Shown here: positions 15,406-23,213 of the stretch, one piece after another
Numbering within the stretch: the first letter of the stretch is position 1
Layout: every line of letters starts with the position of its first letter
Origin: JAADCS01 sp964473735
GTDB taxonomy: Bacteria > Hydrothermota > Hydrothermia > LBFQ01
NCBI GenBank assembly: GCA_964473735.1
Contig: CAYYQD010000023.1
Span: 1 to 24,422 of the forward strand
Length of the DNA stretch: 24,422 bases
Reading direction: 5' to 3'
Made by a program: the position numbers and the translations under genes
Notes under the pieces: generated by a model
Databases searched by the model: none
What the model saw: only the letters and a program-made list of their open reading frames with translations
Told to the model about the DNA's origin: nothing

Positions 15406-15411
15406 TAGAAT
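15406..15411 (+). promoter_or_regulatory. -10 box for the exonuclease gene (leaderless)
   Basis: TAGAAT with 7 nt to the ATG at 15419. It selects this ATG over in-frame codons that would fall inside the patatin gene. Confidence 0.65.
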
Positions 15412-15418
15412 TCCGACG

Positions 15419-16195
15419 ATGAACGGTAGGGTGGTCTATGACCTGGTAATGGATATTGAAACGGTGGGGGCGGACCTAACGGAGGAGGAGTGGTCGTACC
15501 TGCTGAAGAGGGAATCGGAAGTCGCGGAGGAAGAGAAAGATAAGTACAGGGAGAAGGTCAGGAAACAGGTGGCAATGTGGGGATTGACCGGACACGTGGT
15601 GAGTGTCGCCATGGGAGTCGTTGTACGGAGGGGAGATAGGGCCTCTCTGGCCAAGGTTAAGGTCATGTACCTGAACGACGCGGACGGGGAGAAGGTTGAG
15701 AGACTTTTGGCGAACGGGGAAGGGTACGACGTCAGCTTCATAGGCTACGGCGTATCCGATGGAATAGAGAGGGCGGAAAAGAGGATGGTAGAGGAGGTAT
15801 GGCACATCCTTTCCAAGGTACAGGGGAGGTTAATCACTTACAACGGTAGGAGGTTTGACCTTCCCTTCCTCATGCTACGCTCCCTCGTACTGGACGTACC
15901 CATAAGCCGCTACCATCTCAAGAGCAGGTTTGATTACAACAACCATCTGGACGTAATGGACGTCCTGTCCTTCCACGGATTGGGGAGGTTCTCGTCCCTT
16001 GACTTCGTATGCAGGAGGTTGGGGATCCCTACCCCCAAGGTGGCGATGGACGGCAGCAAGGTGGAGGAGTACTTTACGGACGGCAGGTACGAAGATATAG
16101 CAACTTACAACTTCTACGACGTCTGGGCAACCACGGTCATATACGACCGATTACTCCGAATATTCGGACCGATGTTAGAGGGCGGATACAGGTAG
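15419..16195 (+). CDS. Predicted 3'-5' exonuclease of the PolB exonuclease-like family
   Basis: A 258-residue RNase H-fold (DEDD) nuclease. Exo I is VMDIET (about 10-15); exo II is the segment with YNGRRFDLPFL and HLDVMDVLS; exo III is the late YNFYDVWATTVIYDRL, with the expected Tyr/Asp spacing. It resembles the stand-alone exonucleases related to the proofreading domain of family B polymerases. Such proteins probably trim DNA or RNA 3' ends; the target is not known. The start at 15419 follows a leaderless -10. The last 21 nt overlap the convergent HAD phosphatase gene. Confidence 0.85.
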   Translation: MNGRVVYDLVMDIETVGADLTEEEWSYLLKRESEVAEEEKDKYREKVRKQVAMWGLTGHVVSVAMGVVVRRGDRASLAKVKVMYLNDADGEKVERLLANGEGYDVSFIGYGVSDGIERAEKRMVEEVWHILSKVQGRLITYNGRRFDLPFLMLRSLVLDVPISRYHLKSRFDYNNHLDVMDVLSFHGLGRFSSLDFVCRRLGIPTPKVAMDGSKVEEYFTDGRYEDIATYNFYDVWATTVIYDRLLRIFGPMLEGGYR

Positions 16196-16969
16196 GACGG
16201 AGGAGAGACTCTCGGCGTAGTAATCCGGCTCTACTCCGTAGCGTTTCACGTCCTCAAGCCCGTGGACGCCTGTCAGGACTAAGAGGGTACTCAATCCGGC
16301 CCTCTTACCACCCAATATGTCCGTGTTAAGTCTGTCCCCTATAAACAGAACCCTCTTTCCCTTCAGGTCGGAGATGGCCATACGGAAGATCGTCGGGTTC
16401 GGTTTCCCCACGACGACGTCCGGCTCCCTACCGGAGGCCGAGGATATGGCGGCCACCATAGAGCCGGCACCGGGAAGTACGCCGTTCTCTACGGGTAGGG
16501 AGGTGTCCGGATTCGTAGCCACGAACTTGACGCCCATATACACCAACGAGGCCGCCTTCCGCAGCTTGGCGTAGGTGAAGTTGGGGTCAAGACCCACCAC
16601 AACGGCCTCCGGCCGCCCGGTGGAGAAACGCACACCGTACCGGGATAGCACCTCCCGGAGGGCCCGGGAGCCCACGATGTAGGCCCTTCCGATACCTTCA
16701 TCTGTCAGGTATCTACCTGTGGCTACGCTGCTGCTCATAACGTCTTCTGGCCTGACCTCAAAGCCCATACCTCTAAGTCGCTCCGCGTAGTACTCCGGCG
16801 TCCGTGTGGAGTTGTTCGTCAGGAACCTGACGACCTTTCCCATCGCCTGAAGTTTTAGGAGGACGGAAACGTTCTCCCACAGGACTTCCCTTCCCCTGTA
16901 TATCACGCCGTCCATATCGCACACGAAGGCATCGTAAGATAGGACTTCGTCCGCCGTGATTCGCCTCAA
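16175..16969 (-). CDS. HAD-IIA family (NagD-like) phosphatase
   Basis: A 264-residue phosphatase. Motif I is CDMDGVIYRG (about 18-27), motif II is FLTNNSTRT, the lysine motif is in VGKPNPTIFR, and motif III is VLFIGDRLNTDILGGKRAG. The capped, NagD/AraL-like arrangement implies a small sugar-phosphate or nucleotide substrate. The start is TTG at 16969, 6 nt after TAGAAT. That -10 box begins with the TAG stop codon of the dnaA gene upstream. The last seven codons overlap the convergent exonuclease gene. Confidence 0.92.
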   Translation of the reverse strand: MRRITADEVLSYDAFVCDMDGVIYRGREVLWENVSVLLKLQAMGKVVRFLTNNSTRTPEYYAERLRGMGFEVRPEDVMSSSVATGRYLTDEGIGRAYIVGSRALREVLSRYGVRFSTGRPEAVVVGLDPNFTYAKLRKAASLVYMGVKFVATNPDTSLPVENGVLPGAGSMVAAISSASGREPDVVVGKPNPTIFRMAISDLKGKRVLFIGDRLNTDILGGKRAGLSTLLVLTGVHGLEDVKRYGVEPDYYAESLSSVLPVSAL

Positions 16970-16975
16970 GGGGGG

Positions 16976-16981
16976 ATTCTA
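16976..16981 (-). promoter_or_regulatory. -10 box for the HAD gene, overlapping the dnaA stop codon
   Basis: TAGAAT on the minus strand, whose first three bases are the dnaA TAG stop. The TTG start follows 6 nt later. Confidence 0.6.
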
Positions 16982-18139
16982 CAGAAGGTCCCTGCGTAGC
17001 ATACGGAGTTTGGAGTTGAACTCCTCCGCCCTCTCGGGGTCGTTTTTGAGGATCTCCTTGGCCCGTCTTATGTAGTTATACACGCTCGCCCTTGAACATC
17101 CTACCTTCTCCGCTATCTCCATTATTCCGACGCCGGTGAGCCTCATGGCATACACCGCTAAATAAAAGTTGGTTCCCTTCCTCCGCAGGTCCCTTACTCC
17201 GAATAGCGAGAAGAGGTCCCCCTCGTCCTCCCCCACCAAGTCCCCTATCAGGTCTTTGAAGGTCGTGAGGTCCGGGAGGGAGCCGTATACGTCCATGTGG
17301 GCCCTGACCCTCACCACCACACCTATCAGGGCCCGGGGGTTGGATACCTTTTTAACCACGTAGGAGATGTAGTCCGGAGGTAGGGTTATACCGCCCATCC
17401 TGAGCCGGGCGAGTAGTATGCGGCGCCTGACCTCCTCGGGGTAGGGATGTATGCGTAGGAGGAGGTTACCCATTAACCTGTTCCGGAAGGATTTGGGTCT
17501 GCGGAACCCTCTGGGACCCATCTCCGAGGCCATCACCACGACCTTCCCCTTAACGGAGGCTCTGTCCATAAGGCGCCCCAGAAACTCAAGGGCAAAGGTC
17601 CTGTCTTTCAGGGTATGGACGTCGTCTATCAGCACGACATCGGCCTCTTTCAGGTTGGAGAAGTCGGGCTTACCCCCACTCTTGTAGGAGGTGACGAGTC
17701 GCTCCATTACCCATCCGGCCGGAACGTAGGTGGCCTTCCTGCCGGCAAAGGTGGCGAGGTTGGCCGTGGCTTTTAAAAGGTGGGTCTTACCCATGCCAGT
17801 GTCAGCGACCAGGAAGACGGAGGAGACGACCCCCGCACCGAGGGCCACGCTCCTCAGGGCCGCTACGGTGAATTCGTTTTCCTTACCGTAAAAGAAGTTC
17901 TCAAAGCTCTCCCTGAAAACGGTTTCCTTAACCTCAGGGTAGGAGAATTTAACCCTTATCCCCAACCTCTCCTCAACCTCCCCTATCTGCTCGGCGAACC
18001 TCTCCTGAAGCACACGGGCGAGTATCTCGTTCTTACAGCGCAACACTATACCGTCCGCATCCTCTTCAACGGCATCAACAAAGGATAGGAGGGATCCCAG
18101 CCTGTGCAACTTCAGGAGTCCGAGGAGGGTCCGATTCAA
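16979..18139 (-). CDS. dnaA: DnaA-like replication initiator with a divergent DNA-binding domain
   Basis: A 386-residue AAA+ initiator, short for DnaA (usually about 440-470). A domain I-like N-terminus (1-70) is followed by FxNFxxGxxN-type NFFYGKENEF, Walker A ADTGMGKTH (112-120), Walker B VVLIDDVHTL (168-177), an arginine-finger region FRNRLMG (219-225) and the sensor 2-like SNPRAL (266-271). Domain IV (about 315-365) keeps the helical pattern, but the DnaA signature GGRDHTTV is replaced by GCSRASV (347-353), so box recognition should differ. The start is TTG at 18139, with CATAAT 8 nt upstream. Hda/DnaA-paralog status is possible, but Hda lacks domain IV. If this is the chromosomal initiator, the 673-nt upstream gap is a candidate origin. 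Confidence 0.82.
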   Translation of the reverse strand: MNRTLLGLLKLHRLGSLLSFVDAVEEDADGIVLRCKNEILARVLQERFAEQIGEVEERLGIRVKFSYPEVKETVFRESFENFFYGKENEFTVAALRSVALGAGVVSSVFLVADTGMGKTHLLKATANLATFAGRKATYVPAGWVMERLVTSYKSGGKPDFSNLKEADVVLIDDVHTLKDRTFALEFLGRLMDRASVKGKVVVMASEMGPRGFRRPKSFRNRLMGNLLLRIHPYPEEVRRRILLARLRMGGITLPPDYISYVVKKVSNPRALIGVVVRVRAHMDVYGSLPDLTTFKDLIGDLVGEDEGDLFSLFGVRDLRRKGTNFYLAVYAMRLTGVGIMEIAEKVGCSRASVYNYIRRAKEILKNDPERAEEFNSKLRMLRRDLL

Positions 18140-18147
18140 GGGTGGAT

Positions 18148-18153
18148 ATTATG
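18148..18153 (-). promoter_or_regulatory. -10 box for dnaA (leaderless)
   Basis: CATAAT on the minus strand, 8 nt before the TTG start. It is one base off the usual TA-start pattern seen elsewhere in the window. Confidence 0.45.
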
Positions 18154-18530
18154 TCGGAGGTCAGCGGATGGGAATCGGGAACGGGAGCCCACGCCACGCC
18201 GGGGTTCGGGGCACCGGTGCAAAAATTTTAGCACTTGGGGGTGGAGAGTGCGCATGCAGGATGAACGCCAGATTTTCCCCGACCTCGTGGTACCTTCGGC
18301 GAGGCCATTCCAGAAAGGGGGGAACATCGGTTGTCCGCCCTCCAGAAGGCCCGGGGGAGACGGGTATAACCTTCAGAGACGTCCCCACTCTTCGCGTGAA
18401 GAGGATGCCCAACGAAATACGGCATCGGGACACATCGCCGTTTTTCCCGCATTCTACAGTATTCGTCCGCAATTGTGGCCCTTTAAAGTTCCTTCCTGCA
18501 GGAGTCTGGGGCTTACACTTTGAACGTGGT

Positions 18531-18568
18531 GGTACCACTCTGGGTACGGAACTGAAAGAAGTGGTACC
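18531..18568 (+). repeat. 38-nt hairpin repeat, copy C
   Basis: GGTACCACT pairs with AGTGGTACC (9 bp) around a loop starting CTGGGTACGGAACT. Position 5/34 is C-G, where copy A has T-A and copy B T-G. Confidence 0.85.
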
Positions 18569-18777
18569 GGACCTTCGCCGACAGACCCTCCTTTTACTTC
18601 ACGCTTACACCGATTGACGTATGGGCACCGTAGGTTGAATAACACCGGATAAATCATGAGGAGGGGTCAAAGGAAAGGAGCCATCGCTCTAAGTACGGGG
18701 CTGCCGGAGGTCGTACGTAGATAAGCGGAGAAACCTCCATAACGGAACGGTATTTGGAACAACACTTAACCCTTCCC

Positions 18778-18805
18778 TTCAACGTGTCCTCCTCCCCCCT
18801 ATAAT
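18778..18805 (+). promoter_or_regulatory. Promoter of the tolC-like operon
   Basis: A TTCAAC -35-like element (18778-18783), a 16-nt spacer and a TATAAT -10 (18800-18805), with 7 nt to the ATG. Confidence 0.6.
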
Positions 18806-18812
18806 ACCTACT

Positions 18813-19931
18813 ATGCTTCTTAGTATTTTACTCGCCCTTGACCTTGAAAGCTACCTCAAGGCCGTGGAGCGACACCCAGCGGTTGAGGGGAGCAGGCACG
18901 ATTACGAGGCGCAGAGGTATAGAGGCACCGCATCCGTGTTCCCACCTTCCCCCATCCTGACCTTTAACGCCATGTATATGCCCGGGGCCGTAGCCCTCTC
19001 CCAACCTCTCCCTCCGTCGTGGCCCCTTCTGGGGATGGCCGAGCGCGATAAAGCCGAGGCCCAACGCTACTCCTACGAGGCCTTCAAGAACTCCTTTCTC
19101 CTCTCCGCCATAGATACCTACCTGAGGGTGCTCTACCTGAACCGGGAGCTGGAGGTCATAGACAGTATGTTAAACAACCTCCAGCGGATGGAGGTATCGT
19201 CGCAGGCGCTCTACAGAGCGGGCAAGGTCCCCCTCTCCCACCTGCAGAGGGTAAGGGCGAGGATCCGCATTCTGGAGGCCAGAAGGGAGACGGTAGAGGC
19301 CGAGAGGGAAGGATGGTTGAGCAGGCTGGAGTACTTCTACGGAGGCGATGTGGATTCCCTTAAAGACGTACCGGACTCCTTCAGGCTTCCCCCTTACGAT
19401 TCCCTCCTCGTAGCTCTGGACTCTTCCCCTTCCGTAAGGGCCAGCCGTAAGATGGTAGAGGCCGCTTCCAAAAGGAAGGTGGCCGCACTTCTATCCGCCG
19501 TACCGGTCGTATCCCCCGGTGTGCTGTATATGGATGGGAACCTATCCTTCTCCGTCTCCGTGGGAATACCCCTATGGCTGCCCTCCTACCTCTCAAGGGT
19601 GAAGGAGGAGGAGAGAAGGTACGAGGGGGCGTTTATGAGAAGGAGAAACGTTGAAGAGGGGCTCAGAAGTACCCTCATGAAGGAGTATAAGGATTACGTG
19701 GCATCCCTTGAGCGTTTCCGCATCCTTATGGAAACTAAGAAGGACCTGCAGGAAGCGCTGCGCTCGGAGGAGAGTAGGTACAGAACCTCCCCTGCCGTCC
19801 TGACGGACTACCTGATGGTTCTCAATCAGCTCTTAGAGGTGGAGCTGGAAGAGTATCGGGCAAAGCTTAGCATTGTCAGAGGATACTACGCCGTCATGTA
19901 CCTCTTAGGTTTTAACCTTGGTAGCCGTTAA
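18813..19931 (+). CDS. TolC family outer-membrane protein
   Basis: A 372-residue protein of the TolC/outer-membrane efflux family, which forms trimeric channels for export across the outer membrane and periplasm. It consists of long amphipathic helices (about 60-160 and 265-365) with two short beta-type segments (near 45-60 and 215-250), including PxLxFNAMYMPG and LSFSVSVGIPLW, the usual strand signatures of the two repeats. It is shorter than most TolC proteins. The signal sequence MLLSILLA is only about eight residues and has no basic residue. The ATG is 7 nt after TATAAT, so the message is probably leaderless. A membrane protein and asnB follow on the same strand; no inner-membrane pump or membrane-fusion gene is present. 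Confidence 0.82.
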   Translation: MLLSILLALDLESYLKAVERHPAVEGSRHDYEAQRYRGTASVFPPSPILTFNAMYMPGAVALSQPLPPSWPLLGMAERDKAEAQRYSYEAFKNSFLLSAIDTYLRVLYLNRELEVIDSMLNNLQRMEVSSQALYRAGKVPLSHLQRVRARIRILEARRETVEAEREGWLSRLEYFYGGDVDSLKDVPDSFRLPPYDSLLVALDSSPSVRASRKMVEAASKRKVAALLSAVPVVSPGVLYMDGNLSFSVSVGIPLWLPSYLSRVKEEERRYEGAFMRRRNVEEGLRSTLMKEYKDYVASLERFRILMETKKDLQEALRSEESRYRTSPAVLTDYLMVLNQLLEVELEEYRAKLSIVRGYYAVMYLLGFNLGSR

Positions 19932-19945
19932 GGTTTTAACGACTT

Positions 19946-19951
19946 TAAAAT
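19946..19951 (+). promoter_or_regulatory. -10 box for the multi-pass membrane protein (leaderless)
   Basis: TAAAAT with 8 nt to the ATG at 19960, just after the tolC-like stop. It is weaker than the TAGAAT/TATAAT boxes, so cotranscription with the upstream gene is also possible. Confidence 0.45.
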
Positions 19952-19959
19952 CAAACGTT

Positions 19960-20649
19960 ATGGTACAAAAAGTAGGTGCCTTTGTCCTTATCCTCATGGC
20001 TCTATCCGTGATCGTTGCGGGGATGTACGTGCCGTATGCAGTTCCGTACGTTTTGGCCATCCTTCTCCTTTTGGTGGCGGGTTTATGGACCTACAAAGCC
20101 CTTTACGAGCTGGGGGCGGACAACGTCCGAGGACAGTTCTACCTTACGATGGCGATCGCCTTCCTGTTTCAGGGTGTGGGGTTCGCCTTCACACGTATAG
20201 ACGGCGTTATCACCTTATCTCTCATCGGGGTAATTACGTACGTGCTCGCCCGGTTCTTCTTCTTCGTTGCCAACGCCCGATATATCTTCTACTTCCAGTC
20301 TTTAGGGTACAGGCTGACCGTATCCCGGGCGGTCGTCGTGGTGGCCATAACCCTGCTCCTGACCGTCCTTACCTTCTTTATACCCAACGTGCCGGGGATC
20401 TTTCTCACCCTCTCCCCTTACGTAGTCTTTATACTCCTTGACGTCGGTATGGTCTTCATAGTCCTTTACAACCTGCTCCTTCTGTGGGGGAGCGAGATAG
20501 CGAAGAAGTGGGCCATAGGCTCCGTGGTAATAGCCTCCTTCCTCATGGGGGACGCCTTCTTCATAGGCGGTGCCAGTCCCTGGATAAGCGTGGGTTTCTG
20601 GACTTTAGCCTCCACCCTCATGGGTATAATAGCCACCATAAGGGGGTAA
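19960..20649 (+). CDS. Multi-pass membrane protein of unknown function
   Basis: A 229-residue, strongly hydrophobic protein with seven or eight predicted membrane helices (for example residues 5-22, 26-45, 60-80, 87-115, 125-145, 150-178, 187-205 and 207-227). A small charged loop (YELGADNVRGQF) follows helix 2. I recognise no family motif; the layout loosely recalls small seven-helix sensory or transporter-like proteins. The ATG at 19960 is preferred for the TAAAAT box 8 nt upstream; a TTG at 19918, overlapping the tolC-like stop, would add 14 residues and couple translation. The stop is one base before the asnB ATG. Confidence 0.7.
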   Translation: MVQKVGAFVLILMALSVIVAGMYVPYAVPYVLAILLLLVAGLWTYKALYELGADNVRGQFYLTMAIAFLFQGVGFAFTRIDGVITLSLIGVITYVLARFFFFVANARYIFYFQSLGYRLTVSRAVVVVAITLLLTVLTFFIPNVPGIFLTLSPYVVFILLDVGMVFIVLYNLLLLWGSEIAKKWAIGSVVIASFLMGDAFFIGGASPWISVGFWTLASTLMGIIATIRG

Positions 20650-20650
20650 G

Positions 20651-22408
20651 ATGTGCGGTATATTCGGAGAAGTCGGGGGTGAGGATGGGGAAAGTGTCCC
20701 CATTACCGCCATAGCCCACAGGGGACCGGACGACTCCGGTGTCTGGAGCAACGGCCACGTGAGGTTCGGACACTGCCGTCTGGCCATAATTGACCTTGCG
20801 GGGGGGAAGCAACCATGGGTGGAGGGGGGACGTGCCCTTACGTACAACGGTGAAATATACAACTTCATCTCCCTGCGCGAGCGTCTTGAGAGAGAGGGGG
20901 TGCGTTTCGTTAGCCGTTCGGATACGGAGGTACTCTTTAGGGTCTTAGAGAGGTACGGTGAGGACGGGGTGGTGATGCTGGACGGGATGTTCGCCTTCGG
21001 GTACTGGGACGGGAGGCGCCTTATCTTAGCCCGGGACCGTTTCGGGGTGAAGCCCCTGTACTGGACCCGGAGCGGCGATAGACTGGCGTTTTCTTCGGAG
21101 ATAAAGGCCCTTCTCCAGCTGCCGTGGGTACCGAAGAGGCCGGACCTCAGGGCCCTCCGTTTCCACCTCGCCTTCCTGTGGGCCCCCTACCCCTACACGG
21201 CCTTTGAGGGGATAAGGAAGCTCCCCCCCGGACACATGCTGATATGGGAGGACGGAAGGGTGTCGGTCAGGCCCTATTACGACCCCGTATCCGACCACTC
21301 CCCCTCCCGGGCCGACCCGGAGGAGGTTCTACGGGCCCTCCGCCGTAGCGTTGAAGAGCAGATGGTGGCGGACGTTGAGGTGGGGCTATTCCTGAGCGGA
21401 GGGGTGGATTCCTCGGCCATAGCCGCCCTGGTCCCGGTGCCACTCCGCGCCTTTACCCTCCGATTCAGGAGTGAGGACATGAGGAGGGAGATCTTCTCCC
21501 CCGAGGAGGAGTACGCCCGTGAGGTGGCGGAGAGGTACGGACACACCCTCGTGCCGGTTGAGGTCTCCTTTGATGCGGAGGTCCTCCGCAGGGTGGTGTG
21601 GCACCTTGAGGAGCCTATAGGGGACGGAGCCGCCGTCTCCAACTTCCTGCTCTCTGGTGGAGCGCGTAGGATGGGTCTGAAGGTGGCCCTGAGTGGAACG
21701 GGTGGGGACGAGCTCTGGGGGGGGTATCCGAGGTACCGGGCCCTGCTGCTCGCCCGGAAGTTTCCCTTCCTTAAAGTTCTGCCCACCCTACCCTTCTCTT
21801 CCGGACGTCTGGGACGCCTATCCCGGGACATAGCGAAGTTCAAGGAGGCGCTCTCCCTACCTTTCCCTCTGAGGTACCTGCGGTGGATGGGGTACTACCC
21901 CGTCCCCGAGGCCTACAGTGAGATGGTGGAGAGGTTTCCGGATGTGGGGGAGGAGTTGGAATCCGCCATGCTCTTTGACCTTATGTACTTCCTTCCGGAG
22001 CATAACCTGCTTTACACAGACAAGACCTCTATGGCCCACGGCCTTGAGATAAGGGTCCCGTTCCTTTCAAACGCCCTCCTTGGACTTTCCCTCCGAACCC
22101 CTTACCATCAGAAGGTTAGCGCACGTACGGGTAAGGTTATCCTGAAGGAGGCCCTTAGGGGAGTCCTGCCGGGGCGGATCCTCTACCGTAAGAAGGCCGG
22201 TTTCGGCGCCCCGGTTAAGGGTTGGATGGCCGGGCCGCTGCGTCCGTACCTCCTGTCGGTCTCCCGGGATCCTCTGGTGAAGGAGCTGCTGCCTCGCAGG
22301 ACGGTTGAGGATGTTGTGGAGGAGAACGTGCGGGGCAGGGGGTTCAGGTACCTCCACGCCTACGAGCTCATAACTCTATCCGTTTGGAGGGAGGTCTTCG
22401 GTCTCTAA
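20651..22408 (+). CDS. asnB: Glutamine-hydrolysing asparagine synthetase
   Basis: A 585-residue enzyme that makes asparagine from aspartate, glutamine and ATP. The N-terminal class II glutaminase has the nucleophile Cys2 (MCGIFG), HRGPDDSG (23-30) and YNGEIYN (65-71). The synthetase domain carries the PP-loop SGGVDSS (249-255), the GTGGDELWGGYPRY stretch and the late DKTSMAHGLEIRVPFLS. AGGGGG just before the ATG, together with the one-base gap after the membrane-protein stop, indicates coupled translation. Because AsnB homologs also amidate sugars or peptides, a role in envelope glycan modification cannot be excluded, but length and motifs fit ordinary asparagine synthesis. Confidence 0.94.
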   Translation: MCGIFGEVGGEDGESVPITAIAHRGPDDSGVWSNGHVRFGHCRLAIIDLAGGKQPWVEGGRALTYNGEIYNFISLRERLEREGVRFVSRSDTEVLFRVLERYGEDGVVMLDGMFAFGYWDGRRLILARDRFGVKPLYWTRSGDRLAFSSEIKALLQLPWVPKRPDLRALRFHLAFLWAPYPYTAFEGIRKLPPGHMLIWEDGRVSVRPYYDPVSDHSPSRADPEEVLRALRRSVEEQMVADVEVGLFLSGGVDSSAIAALVPVPLRAFTLRFRSEDMRREIFSPEEEYAREVAERYGHTLVPVEVSFDAEVLRRVVWHLEEPIGDGAAVSNFLLSGGARRMGLKVALSGTGGDELWGGYPRYRALLLARKFPFLKVLPTLPFSSGRLGRLSRDIAKFKEALSLPFPLRYLRWMGYYPVPEAYSEMVERFPDVGEELESAMLFDLMYFLPEHNLLYTDKTSMAHGLEIRVPFLSNALLGLSLRTPYHQKVSARTGKVILKEALRGVLPGRILYRKKAGFGAPVKGWMAGPLRPYLLSVSRDPLVKELLPRRTVEDVVEENVRGRGFRYLHAYELITLSVWREVFGL

Positions 22409-22415
22409 ACCGGTT

Positions 22416-22421
22416 TAGAAT
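22416..22421 (+). promoter_or_regulatory. -10 box for surE (leaderless)
   Basis: TAGAAT in the 20-nt gap after the asnB stop, with 7 nt to the TTG start. It selects this TTG over an in-frame start inside asnB. Confidence 0.65.
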
Positions 22422-22428
22422 AGGCGCC

Positions 22429-23154
22429 TTGCCCACGATACTCGTTACCAACGATGACGGTGTTGATGCTCCCGGGATAAAGGTTTTAGCGGACGTGGCA
22501 TCGGACTTCGGGGAGGTCTGGGTGGTCGCTCCGGTTGAGGAGATGAGTGCGGCCAGCCACAGCCTGACGATGCGGAGGAACATACGGGTGAAGAGGGTGG
22601 ATAGCCGTACTTACGCCGTTGAAGGCTCTCCGGTGGATTCCGTACTGATCGCCCTGTTTGAGATATTACCGGAGTGGCCCGACCTCGTCCTATCCGGGGT
22701 AAATTCCGGGTACAACCTTGCGGAGGACGTCTTCTACTCGGGGACGGTGTCGGCCGCGCGCGAAGGTGCCCTATACGGGATCCCGTCAATAGCCATATCC
22801 ATGGAGAGGAAGGAGGAGATGCACTGGGATACGGCCGAGAAGGTAGCACGGGACGTGCTCAACGAGTTCGCCGGCCGCAGGGACTTTCGTTTGCTTTCCG
22901 TGAATTTCCCCTCCGTCCCCTATGGGACGCTTCGGGGCTTTCTCTGGACCTATCTTGGGAACAGAACTTACGAGAGGCCAGTGAAGAGAAACGGGGACGG
23001 AACCTACACCATAGGGGGAAAGCCCATATTCACCGTAAAAGAGGGGTCGGACGTCTGGGCAGTCCTCAACCTTTACGTCTCCATCTCACCTTTGAGTCTT
23101 GACCTGACGGATAGAGATTACCTTAGGAGGAAGTTGTCGGGGACGCAGGGGTGA
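22429..23154 (+). CDS. surE: 5'/3'-nucleotidase SurE
   Basis: A 241-residue metal-dependent nucleotidase/phosphatase. It begins with the classic MPTILVTNDDGVDAPG (metal ligands Asp9 and Asp10). The other ligands are Ser40 in the MSAASHSLT loop and Asn92 in SGVNSGYN, followed by YSGTVSAAREG. The usual RxxSG loop start is replaced by PVEEMSA, a mild divergence. The TTG start gives exactly the family N-terminus. SurE removes phosphate from nucleoside monophosphates and is linked to stationary-phase survival in other bacteria. It is the last standard housekeeping gene before the AT-richer segment. Confidence 0.95.
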   Translation: MPTILVTNDDGVDAPGIKVLADVASDFGEVWVVAPVEEMSAASHSLTMRRNIRVKRVDSRTYAVEGSPVDSVLIALFEILPEWPDLVLSGVNSGYNLAEDVFYSGTVSAAREGALYGIPSIAISMERKEEMHWDTAEKVARDVLNEFAGRRDFRLLSVNFPSVPYGTLRGFLWTYLGNRTYERPVKRNGDGTYTIGGKPIFTVKEGSDVWAVLNLYVSISPLSLDLTDRDYLRRKLSGTQG

Positions 23155-23198
23155 GGTTTGGTGGGACAGTCGTTCAAAAAAAGAAAAACTGTTAGCCT

Positions 23199-23204
23199 TA
23201 AAAT
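23199..23204 (+). promoter_or_regulatory. -10 box for the first Trp-tail gene
   Basis: TAAAAT, then GAGAGGTGT (9 nt) to the ATG. The GAGAGGTG could also act as a Shine-Dalgarno if transcription starts further upstream. Confidence 0.45.
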
Positions 23205-23213
23205 GAGAGGTGT

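Larger units (their letters stand above)
18140..18812. other. Divergent dnaA-tolC non-coding interval, possible origin region
   Basis: No credible gene is seen in 673 bases; short open frames on both strands overlap one another and lack start signals. The interval contains the palindrome GCACCGGTGC (18211-18220) fused to an AT core (AAAAATTTTA) and another GCAC (to 18234), a hairpin CTCTTC-GCGT-GAAGAG (about 18385-18401), the hairpin repeat copy C (18531-18568), two copies of GCTTACAC about 92 nt apart (near 18511 and 18603), and the tolC promoter. No canonical TTATNCACA DnaA box is visible. Confidence 0.5.

Noticed and set aside
3515..18568. Calling the hairpin repeats REP/RAYT or MITE elements
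   Set aside because: No RAYT or transposase gene, no target-site duplication and no terminal repeats beyond the stem itself are visible. Three copies are too few to decide.
18104..18617. Overlapping open frames on both strands between dnaA and the tolC-like gene
   Set aside because: Several frames overlap one another, none has a start signal of the type used here, and one spans the structured repeat. A TAGAAT near 18452 overlaps the proposed ATG instead of preceding it.
18140..18812. Calling a confirmed oriC next to dnaA
   Set aside because: No canonical DnaA boxes and no clear AT-rich unwinding region beyond one 10-bp core. Kept only as a possibility.
18813..22408. Calling the TolC-like, membrane and asnB genes a drug efflux operon
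   Set aside because: No RND pump, membrane-fusion protein or ABC exporter is encoded. The membrane protein has no transporter motif and may have its own promoter.
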